From contig JANXCM010000006.1 in the NCBI GenBank assembly GCA_025060085.1, positions 1-20,676 of the forward strand: a stretch of 20,676 nt of DNA, given 5' to 3'. Under the pieces are notes generated by a model that did not search any database, was not told where the DNA came from, and saw only the letters and a program-made list of their open reading frames with translations. The translations under genes were made by a program, and so were the position numbers. Below are positions 13,800-20,676 of this stretch, piece by piece. The stretch's first letter is position 1; the number at the start of each line of letters is the position of its first letter. This DNA comes from Patescibacteria group bacterium (lineage in GTDB: Bacteria; Patescibacteriota; Minisyncoccia; UBA6257; HR35).

Positions 13800-15342
13800 T
13801 TTAATAATTTTTTTTATTTCAAGTATAAATTTTTTAAGATTGATTCAATTAAAAGATTATTTTTTCCCATCTTTATGGGCTCATTTTGATTATCCTTCAA
13901 ATTACAAAATATTTTTTCGCTTTCGAGAAATAATTTTATTAATAAGCTGGTTAATTATCTTATCTCTTTCTTTAAAATTAGGTAAATTTTCTTTAATTGA
14001 CATTGATTTAGTTTATTTATTATTTGCTTTAATTATTTTAATTTTTCTCAGAAAAAACAGCTTAAGAATTATTAAGTGGAGTTTAAAAGGAATTTTTATT
14101 TCTGTTTTAATTATCTTTATTAATTACCAAATTTTAAATTTAACTCAAAATGATCTTTCAATTATCATTCTGCTTTTAACTTCTTCTATTCAATTTTCGA
14201 TCACTGTTTTTGCTCTTTTTATTGCTAATATTTTAACTTATATTTACGCTCAAAAAATTTTTACCGAAGCCAAAGAAAAAATTAAAAAATGGAAAAAAGA
14301 AGATAGCAAAAGATTAATTATCGGCATCGGAGGAAGCTATGGCAAAACATCAACAAAAGAAATTTTAAGTTATCTTCTGGAAGAAAAATATAAAGTTTTA
14401 AAATCTCCTCTGAGATTGAATGCAGAAATTGGATTAGCTCGTTTTATTTTAAAAGAAAATTTAGATGATTATGATATTTTAGTCTTAGAGTTAGGAACGA
14501 GAAAAGAGGGTGAAATTAAAAAATTAGTAGAAATTTTTAGCCCTCAATGGATTATCTTAACAGGTTTAGCTCCACAACATTTAGCTACTTTCGGTTCTTT
14601 TGAAAAAATGATAAAGGGAGAAACTGAAATTTTATCTAATCTTCCTGCTAATGGTTCAGCTTTTTTTAATGGTCAAGATGAAGAGGTAAAAAAAATTTAT
14701 CAAAATTTTGATTTTAAAAATAAATATTTATACGGTTCAAAAGATAGCTATTTTTATTTTAAAGACGAAAATTTTACTCTAGAAGAAACGGAATTTACTT
14801 TCGTTTATCCTGAGGGCGAAGAAAGATTAAAAACAAATTTAATCGGTAACCATTTTTTAGAAAATTTAACGGGTTGCTTAGGTGTTTGTTTTCTTTTAAA
14901 CATCAAACCTTATGAACTAAGAGAAAGATTATTAAATTTAAGATTGCTACCTAACCAATTTGAGATTATAAAAAAAAATAATCCCTTAATTATTAATGAT
15001 TCTTATAATGCCAATGTTGTTGGAGTTAAAAAAGAAATTGAATTTTTAAATAAAATATGGGAGGGAAATAAAATATTATTATTCGGTGGGATATTAGAAT
15101 TAGGAAAAGAAACAGAAAATATTTACTACTCTTTAATCCATTATTTTAATTTTTTTGATAAAGTGATTTTAACTTTTGAAGATTATACTGAAATTTTCGA
15201 AAAAAAATTAGGAGAAAAGATAATTATCTATCAAAATCAAAAATTAGATGAAATTTTGAAAAATTTTGAAACTTCAAATTTAGCCATTTTAATTTTAGGC
15301 CGCATACCTTTTAAGTTATTATTTGAAATAAAGAAATTATGA
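13780..15342 (+). CDS. MurF-like Mur ligase with N-terminal membrane domain
   Basis: The 520-aa protein has an N-terminal region (residues 1-165) with about five or six hydrophobic segments, followed by a Mur ligase. The ATP P-loop is GIGGSYGKTSTKE with K189. Next come LELGTRKEGEI and LTGLAPQHLATFGSFEKMIKGETEIL, which follow the MurF pattern; the usual AHL is QHL here. IGNHFLENLTGCLGV and NPLIINDSYNAN (the MurF DSYNAN motif) follow. MurF adds D-Ala-D-Ala to the UDP-MurNAc peptide; the membrane fusion suggests ligation at the membrane, possibly on a lipid-linked or non-standard substrate. Related membrane-domain Mur ligases occur in other bacteria, to my knowledge including CPR. It overlaps the flippase by 20 bp and the next gene by ATGA. 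Confidence 0.88.
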   Translation: MVSLIISLIIFFISSINFLRLIQLKDYFFPSLWAHFDYPSNYKIFFRFREIILLISWLIILSLSLKLGKFSLIDIDLVYLLFALIILIFLRKNSLRIIKWSLKGIFISVLIIFINYQILNLTQNDLSIIILLLTSSIQFSITVFALFIANILTYIYAQKIFTEAKEKIKKWKKEDSKRLIIGIGGSYGKTSTKEILSYLLEEKYKVLKSPLRLNAEIGLARFILKENLDDYDILVLELGTRKEGEIKKLVEIFSPQWIILTGLAPQHLATFGSFEKMIKGETEILSNLPANGSAFFNGQDEEVKKIYQNFDFKNKYLYGSKDSYFYFKDENFTLEETEFTFVYPEGEERLKTNLIGNHFLENLTGCLGVCFLLNIKPYELRERLLNLRLLPNQFEIIKKNNPLIINDSYNANVVGVKKEIEFLNKIWEGNKILLFGGILELGKETENIYYSLIHYFNFFDKVILTFEDYTEIFEKKLGEKIIIYQNQKLDEILKNFETSNLAILILGRIPFKLLFEIKKL

Positions 15343-16577
15343 AAATAAATTTAATTTCACCTGATTTTTTCCCGAATTTTGAAAAGGATGATTATCAGTT
15401 AATCAAAAAAATAATAAAAAATCCTAAAGAATTGATAGAGGGAAGGGAAATAGAAATTTTAGAATATGAGTTGAAAAAATTTTTTCCTAAAGGAGAAATA
15501 TTTTTTTTTACCACTGAAAGAGGAGCGTTAGAGTTTTTTTTAAAATTTTATCTTTCTTATTATACTAAAAATAAAAAAGTTATTACTCAAGCTTTCACTT
15601 GTTTTGTAGTTTCAAAAGCGATTATTAAAGCTGGTGGTATACCACTGTATGTTGATATTGCTCCTAATTATTTAAATTTTGATAAAAAAGAATTAGAAAA
15701 AGTATTAAAGGAAAATTTAGATATTTCAGCAATAATTTTACAGAATACTTTTGGTGTACCTAATAATATCAATCAAATTTTAGATTTACTTTATGATAAA
15801 AATATATTAATAATTGAAAATTTAGCTCATAGTTTCGGTGGTAAATTTGAGAATCAATACTTAGGTAATTTTGGAAAAGTAGCCTTAATTAGCTTTGGAA
15901 GATCAAAAGTTATTTCTTCTATTTTTGGCGGTGTTTTAGTAATTAATGACAAAAATTTAGCTGAAGAATTTAGAAGTTTTTATGAAAAATTGGATTATCC
16001 TAAAAAAAATTTTATTTTAAGAACATTGATTTATTCCTTAATAATGGGCAAGGCAAGAGAAAATTTTTCATCTTATGGAAAATATTTATTAGCTTTAATA
16101 AGAAAACTGAATTTAGGCGTTTTAGAAATTTCAAAAAAGGAAAGAATAGGAGAAACAGAAGATTATTCTATAAAAAAAATGCCTAATGCTTTTGCTAAGA
16201 TTGCTATTCATCAACTAAAAAAAATTTTCAAATTTAATGATCATCGAGAAAAAATAAGCAAAACATATATTAAGGAAGGTTTAATACCTTATGGAGAAAA
16301 TTATCGGAACGCTGATTATTATTATTTAAGATTCCCTCTAACTACTCTCAAACCCCCAAAATTAATTGAAAAATTAAAAAAGTATAATATTTATTTAGGA
16401 AATTGGTATAATTCACCACTTGCCCCTTTAACAAAAAGATTAGACAGATATGGTTACTATTATGGAATGTGTCCCAATGCGGAAAATTTATCTCTTACTA
16501 TTTACAATTTACCTACCAATATTTTGACTACTATTGAGGATGCTCACTTACTAACTGAATTAATCAAAAAAATATAA
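15339..16577 (+). CDS. DegT/DnrJ/EryC1-family PLP aminotransferase
   Basis: The 412-aa protein has the fold-type I sugar-aminotransferase layout: FFTTERGALEFFLKF (cofactor-phosphate region), VITQAFTCFVVSKAIIKAGG with IPLYVDI, NTFGVPNN, IIENLAHSFGG, and the PLP-lysine motif ISFGRSKVISSIFGG with K190 as the likely Schiff-base lysine. The family usually transaminates nucleotide-linked keto-sugars for surface glycans. The residue that normally contacts the PLP pyridine nitrogen (the D of EDAA) is Asn here (N161), so activity or reaction type may differ. It starts in an ATGA overlap with the MurF-like gene and ends 2 bp before the FemAB gene, so it is embedded in an envelope operon. Family firm, substrate unknown. 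Confidence 0.88.
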   Translation: MKINLISPDFFPNFEKDDYQLIKKIIKNPKELIEGREIEILEYELKKFFPKGEIFFFTTERGALEFFLKFYLSYYTKNKKVITQAFTCFVVSKAIIKAGGIPLYVDIAPNYLNFDKKELEKVLKENLDISAIILQNTFGVPNNINQILDLLYDKNILIIENLAHSFGGKFENQYLGNFGKVALISFGRSKVISSIFGGVLVINDKNLAEEFRSFYEKLDYPKKNFILRTLIYSLIMGKARENFSSYGKYLLALIRKLNLGVLEISKKERIGETEDYSIKKMPNAFAKIAIHQLKKIFKFNDHREKISKTYIKEGLIPYGENYRNADYYYLRFPLTTLKPPKLIEKLKKYNIYLGNWYNSPLAPLTKRLDRYGYYYGMCPNAENLSLTIYNLPTNILTTIEDAHLLTELIKKI

Positions 16578-16579
16578 AA

Positions 16580-17581
16580 ATGAAAATTGAAGAGTTAGAA
16601 AATTCAGATTATCAAAAATTTATTTCCGAAGCAGAACCAATTTCTTTTCTTCAAAACTATGAATGGGGTGAAGTTGAAAAAGGATTGAATAAAGAAATTT
16701 TTAGATGGGGTATATTTATGGAAAATAAACTAATAGCTGTAATTCAAATAATAGGCCAAAGAGCTAAAAGAGGTAATTTTTTGGTTATTCCTCATGGTCC
16801 AATTATTTGCAAAGAAATTAATAATAATTATAGTGAAATCATAAAGGCGATAATTAAAAAAATATTTGAGTTTAGATTAAATAAAAAATATTCCTTTTTA
16901 AGAGCAAATTTTTTGATTGAAAGAGAAGAAGGTATTTTAAAAGAATTACTAAAAATAGGTTTTAAAATTGCTCCTCGCTGGTTTGTAAGTGAAAATTTCT
17001 GGATAAAAGAATTAAATAAATCTCAAGATGAACTTTTAAGTGAAATGTCAGAACATCATCGAAAAGAAATCTTATTGGCAAAAGAAAAAGAATATTTGAT
17101 AATTGAAAAATCAGATGATATAGAGAAGATTGATATTTTTTGGCAAATTTACGCTCAACTAGCTAAAGAAAAGGGTTTTGTTCCTTATAGCTATGAACTA
17201 ATTAGAAAAGAATTTGAAATATTTTCTAAATTCAATCAAGCAAGTTGGTATTTGGGTAAAGTAGAAAATAAATATTACTCTGTAGCTTTAATTATTTTTA
17301 ATGAATGGTCTGCATATTATCATCATAGCGCTTCAATAAAAATTAAAGAACCCCTTAACTATAAACTTCAATGGCAAATAATATTAGATGCAAAAGAAAG
17401 AGGTTGTAAATTTTATAACTTTTGGGGAATAACTGATAAAGGTCCTGAACATCCTTGGTACGGCCTTACTCAATTCAAAAAAGGATTCGGGGGAAGGGAA
17501 ATAAAATTATTACCTACTCTTGATTATGTTTTCAATCTAAAATATTACTTAACTTATTTTTATGAGAAGTATTTAAAATAA
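16580..17581 (+). CDS. FemAB-family peptidyltransferase (GNAT-like)
   Basis: The 333-aa protein matches the FemAB/FmhB fold, two GNAT-like halves. Visible landmarks are FLQNYEWGEVEKG (about residues 22-34, the family's Q-xx-W-G/E motif), NFLVIPHGPII (about 71-81), EMSEHHRKEILLAKEKE (about 154-170, the K-R-ar-N-I-like helix), and near the C-terminus YYHHSAS, LQWQIILDAKERGCKFYNFWGIT and GLTQFKKGFGG. The last is the classic F-K-x-G-F-G/N-G FemAB signature. These enzymes add amino acids from aminoacyl-tRNA to the peptidoglycan stem peptide, often on lipid II. No helical arm insertion is evident. It is the last gene of the envelope operon; its stop is 19 bp from the convergent protease gene, with no terminator between them. 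Confidence 0.9.
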   Translation: MKIEELENSDYQKFISEAEPISFLQNYEWGEVEKGLNKEIFRWGIFMENKLIAVIQIIGQRAKRGNFLVIPHGPIICKEINNNYSEIIKAIIKKIFEFRLNKKYSFLRANFLIEREEGILKELLKIGFKIAPRWFVSENFWIKELNKSQDELLSEMSEHHRKEILLAKEKEYLIIEKSDDIEKIDIFWQIYAQLAKEKGFVPYSYELIRKEFEIFSKFNQASWYLGKVENKYYSVALIIFNEWSAYYHHSASIKIKEPLNYKLQWQIILDAKERGCKFYNFWGITDKGPEHPWYGLTQFKKGFGGREIKLLPTLDYVFNLKYYLTYFYEKYLK

Positions 17582-17600
17582 TAAAAATTAATGACTTATT

Positions 17601-20600
17601 CTACCAATCTCTCTGGCCTCCGATATTACCTCTTTGCCAGCCATTAGGTGAGCCTCTTAAAACATCAGATTCAAAGGGTAATCTATAATTTTCATCTGGT
17701 TCAAAACATCTAATAGGAGGAGTAAAATTTCTATAATCATTATTATCTCTTTCATCAATCTCAGTATAAGCATTTCTTGAATCTGTTTCAAGTCCTAAAC
17801 TGTAAATTAAATTCATTCTTCTTGAACAATAAAAAGTATATTCTCGCCAGATACTCTCCCCAGGATTTAATATTATTTCTATTAATTCCTCAGTTGAAGT
17901 AATATTTGGCTGAGGAGAATTATTACTATTAATAGCTAAATTTAATTTTATATAAAATGGTCTATCTAAAGTCGTACTACCATTATTTGTTATCATCACT
18001 TTAAATTTTCCTCCTATTATTCTTTGCCTTCTATAAGGTGGCTCTCTTCGTGGGTCATAAATTGGTTCAAAACTGATAATTTCTCCTTTCATATTAGTAT
18101 TGTAAATAGGATTAGTAATATAATTAGTTCTCTTATTATCATATCCAAAAATATGCCAATTATAAAGATTATTATCTGGTTGAGTTTCTAATCTGTATCC
18201 AAAGATAACTTTTCTTATTAGACGTGAGTCTGTATCATATGAAAGATATAATGAACCATCATCTTCATCGGTTTTAAAAGAAGATGAATAATACCAAGGA
18301 ACATTTATAAAAAATAGAGATTTCATATTTTGATTTAAATCGGATATTAAAGGATATGATTCATTTTTAAATAAATGATAATACTGAGGATATGTATAAT
18401 AAATAGTATTTTCTATATTAAAAATACCATAATAAAAATAAATCAGAGAATAATAATAATCACGATAATAATTAGCCTGAAGTATTTCATAATCATTATT
18501 AAATAATAAATTTGATACGTAGTGATAATCAGCATAATTTATAAAAGTAATTGGCCTATCTGAAACAGAATAATCTGGATAAGAGTCTTTCAATAAAAAT
18601 CTATTTTCTCCTAAATTATTTATTAAATTAAGGTTTATATCGTAATAATATGCCCTTTCATTTTTACCGCTACTTATCGAAAGTATTTCTTTTTTATTAT
18701 CATTATTATGGTCAATAACTAAATTATAAAAATTAAGCCTATAATTTATACCAAGGTCTACTGGAAAATTTTGTTTTAACCTTCCTCTTTTATCTAAAAC
18801 ATAAACAGCTGACCTAAATCTATTATAATCTGGATCATCAAAGGGTTCGGTATTGCTTATTCCCAATACTATTTCTCTACCATAATCATCATCTATATCA
18901 GCAATAGTTGGCCTATTATAATGAGCTGATCCAAGAATAGGATTATCACGTCTTAAGTCTATTAAATTAATTTCATTTGGATTTCTTCTATTTACTTTTA
19001 GTAAGTATACTTTAGTATAACAAGAATAATTTAAACTCAAATTATCTTTTTTATGATAAGAGTCAATTATTATAACCTCTTTATAATTATCACCATCTAA
19101 ATCACCTATTGATAACGGAATTAATTGATATAAATGGGAACCAAATCCAATATATTCATTTATTTCATTATGATTATTTCGACTTAGTTGAAAGTAATGG
19201 TAATTACTACAATAATTAGATCTTTGAGAAAAATCTCTATCGCCCCAATTTTCTGTTCTTATAATATTTTCACTCTTGATACTTAAATCGCTATTTAAAA
19301 CAAAAACTAATTTGTAAAATTTAGAATTTAGAGGTTCTCTCCTTTCTTCGTCAACATCATAATCAAATCCACTTATTTGAACTATTATTTCTTTATAACC
19401 ATCATTATCTAAATCCCCAATAGGAATTGTTTCGTCTATTGCTATAAGTTGATGATTTCTGCTGGAGAATCTTCTAAAAAGATCAAATAAGGAAATAGAA
19501 TTTAATAAATTTAGATTACTATCATATAAATAAATTTTATAATCTATTGAAAATAATATTTCTTTAACACCATCATTATTTATATCGTCTATCGATATCT
19601 CTGAGATTCTTCCATCCCTTCTTTTGGTGATAAAATTATAATTATCTCTAAGATAATTCACGTTTTTTCTTGATATAACATTAGGATTTTCAGAAGAAAT
19701 TATTTTAATTTCATAACCAAATTTATTATTAATTAAATCTTCTTTTATATACACTGCTATTATTTCTTTAATATTATCATTATCTATATCATCTATGGTA
19801 AATCTTACTGGCCCAATATCACCGCAATTTATTTCGTCTAATATGAAGGGATAGTTGTTTAATAATCGATTAGTAAGAATTATTCTAAAAACATAATGAT
19901 TAAATATAATATCATTTCTTTCTGTGTCTAATATTTCTAATATTAATATATAAAAACCATCTTCAAAATTATCAGTATTCCATCTAAAATTAATTTTTCT
20001 ATTACTTAAATAAACAATAGAATTGTTTTCTATTTCATTAAAATTAATATCATTTTCTCCTTTATATAAAGTTTTAATCCTATAAGAATAATTTGGAGGC
20101 AAATAAGAAAAACTATCTACTTCAAAAACAAAGCCTGGTTTATAAATATATAAATCCTGTGGTAAATGTGGTGGTTTAAAAGACAAATAAAATGGTTTAA
20201 CTATTAGTTCAATAAAATCTTCGTATCTTATGTTATTTATATCTTCAACCATTAATTTTATATTATAAGTACCACTTTTAATATTTTCTACATTCCAATC
20301 AATAGCAAATTTACCCTCTGGTTGATTCTGTGAAAAATAGATTAATTTCCAATTATCTTCTGATTCATTAGATAATTTATAGTATAAAGCAAAGTTTTTA
20401 AGACCATTAGGAGTTTCAAAATAACCTTTAATCTTAACAATATTATTTTGATTACCATGAACTATGTAAGGTGTTTCTAAAATTGCATAAGGTGGTCGCC
20501 AATTATTATTTCTTAACCTTAAGGCTATCTCAATAGCATTAACAGCATCAATTCTTCCCCATCCTTCTCCAAAATAATATCTATTAGCGATAAAACGAGA

Positions 20601-20676
20601 AGTGTTTCTGAGAATTGATTTTATCTCTCTGGGTGTTAAATTATTATTAGCCTGTTTAATTAAAGCCACTAGCCCA
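17601..20676 (-). CDS. Secreted subtilisin-like (S8) protease with beta-propeller-type repeats, 5' end missing
   Basis: The frame is open to the right edge, so the N-terminus, signal peptide and catalytic Asp/His/Ser are outside the window. The first visible residues (GLVALIKQANNNLTPREIKS, then ILRNTSRFI and GEGWGRIDAVNAIEIAL) are the C-terminal end of an S8 peptidase domain, just after the GTSMAAPHVAG serine motif. Then come Ig-like segments, six FG-GAP/VCBS-type repeats with Asp/Asn calcium-loop cores (DIDNDN, DINNDG, DLDNDG, DLDGDN, DIDDDY, DHNNDN), and a C-terminal CARDB-like beta domain ending NAYTEIDERDNNDYRN. The visible part is about 1,024 residues and extremely rich in Asn, Tyr, Ile and Asp. 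Likely an exported or surface protease or adhesin-like protein. No sorting signal is evident at the C-terminus (GGQRDW). Confidence 0.88.
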   Translation of the reverse strand, partial: GLVALIKQANNNLTPREIKSILRNTSRFIANRYYFGEGWGRIDAVNAIEIALRLRNNNWRPPYAILETPYIVHGNQNNIVKIKGYFETPNGLKNFALYYKLSNESEDNWKLIYFSQNQPEGKFAIDWNVENIKSGTYNIKLMVEDINNIRYEDFIELIVKPFYLSFKPPHLPQDLYIYKPGFVFEVDSFSYLPPNYSYRIKTLYKGENDINFNEIENNSIVYLSNRKINFRWNTDNFEDGFYILILEILDTERNDIIFNHYVFRIILTNRLLNNYPFILDEINCGDIGPVRFTIDDIDNDNIKEIIAVYIKEDLINNKFGYEIKIISSENPNVISRKNVNYLRDNYNFITKRRDGRISEISIDDINNDGVKEILFSIDYKIYLYDSNLNLLNSISLFDLFRRFSSRNHQLIAIDETIPIGDLDNDGYKEIIVQISGFDYDVDEERREPLNSKFYKLVFVLNSDLSIKSENIIRTENWGDRDFSQRSNYCSNYHYFQLSRNNHNEINEYIGFGSHLYQLIPLSIGDLDGDNYKEVIIIDSYHKKDNLSLNYSCYTKVYLLKVNRRNPNEINLIDLRRDNPILGSAHYNRPTIADIDDDYGREIVLGISNTEPFDDPDYNRFRSAVYVLDKRGRLKQNFPVDLGINYRLNFYNLVIDHNNDNKKEILSISSGKNERAYYYDINLNLINNLGENRFLLKDSYPDYSVSDRPITFINYADYHYVSNLLFNNDYEILQANYYRDYYYSLIYFYYGIFNIENTIYYTYPQYYHLFKNESYPLISDLNQNMKSLFFINVPWYYSSSFKTDEDDGSLYLSYDTDSRLIRKVIFGYRLETQPDNNLYNWHIFGYDNKRTNYITNPIYNTNMKGEIISFEPIYDPRREPPYRRQRIIGGKFKVMITNNGSTTLDRPFYIKLNLAINSNNSPQPNITSTEELIEIILNPGESIWREYTFYCSRRMNLIYSLGLETDSRNAYTEIDERDNNDYRNFTPPIRCFEPDENYRLPFESDVLRGSPNGWQRGNIGGQRDW
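18678..19803 (-). repeat. Six dispersed FG-GAP/VCBS coding repeats
   Basis: Repeat cores lie near 19759-19803, 19552-19602, 19380-19427, 19065-19118, 18863-18913 and 18678-18725. Each encodes a pattern like I-x-D-(I/L)-(D/N)-x-D-x-x-x-E-I-(I/L), the calcium-loop strand of integrin-like beta-propeller blades. DNA similarity between copies is visible (an ATTTCTTT block followed by ATCATTAT on the plus strand), but they have diverged, so this is an old internal duplication. Confidence 0.8.

Noticed and set aside
1..20676. Alternative genetic code with UGA as Gly or Trp
   Set aside because: TGA ends several genes at the expected family lengths (VKOR, TatD, the 7827-8321 gene), and Trp is encoded by TGG.
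1..20676. CRISPR array, tRNA genes, insertion sequences or prophage modules
   Set aside because: No regularly spaced direct repeats, tRNA cloverleaf, transposase or integrase, or phage structural genes were seen on either strand.

Overview
The window is a gene-dense, very AT-rich stretch (roughly a quarter G+C by eye). It looks like the chromosome of a small-genome bacterium, most likely from the Patescibacteria/CPR radiation. The basis is compact, often overlapping genes, near absence of Shine-Dalgarno (SD) sites, several proteins without recognisable families, and a typical CPR mix (SIMPL protein, TatD, archaeal-type phosphoglycerate mutase, FemAB transferase, Mur ligase with a membrane domain, large secreted S8 protease). 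A bacterial cell-wall ligase and a FemAB enzyme argue against an archaeon. TAA, TAG and TGA all terminate genes, so the UGA=Gly code of Gracilibacteria/Absconditabacteria is not used. This placement is inference; no rRNA is present.

Layout. Positions 1-1966 (+): end of a DUF192 gene, a membrane-anchored SIMPL protein, and a coiled-coil protein of unknown function. Positions 1967-2179: a non-coding gap with a conspicuous GC-rich, C-tract-bearing structured element that ends in a strong bidirectional terminator. 2180-2569 (-): YjbQ/UPF0047 enzyme. 2592-6575 (+): VKOR, type-II NADH dehydrogenase, an unknown 498-aa protein with faint amidoligase-like motifs, and an inositol-monophosphatase-family enzyme. 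6554-6955 (-): a small unknown protein, divergent from tatD and an unknown gene (7015-8321, +). 8326-8941: a divergent pair of small Cys-containing genes that stands apart in base composition, has the only strong SDs seen here and is packed with inverted repeats. 9017-11869 (+): apgM and argS, the latter split by a one-base frameshift in a T7 run. 11810-12334 (-): a PAP2 phosphatase. 12318-17581 (+): a tight cell-envelope operon (flippase, membrane-anchored MurF-like ligase, DegT aminotransferase, FemAB transferase). 17601-20676 (-): the C-terminal part of a large secreted subtilisin-like protease with FG-GAP/VCBS-type repeats, cut by the window edge.

How it fits together. The PAP2 phosphatase and the flippase operon plausibly handle polyprenyl carriers, precursor export and peptidoglycan cross-bridge building. 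VKOR and NDH-2, translationally coupled by an ATGA overlap, would both feed electrons to a quinone. Several genes have a TATAAT box 7-10 nt before the ATG and no SD, pointing to leaderless mRNAs. Against that background the 8326-8941 islet, with two apparently paralogous Cys proteins, highly structured coding sequence and strong SDs, is the least explained part. The C-rich element at about 2066-2172 contains an ACCTCC segment that could pair with one of those SDs. This islet plus candidate RNA is the best lead for something undescribed.
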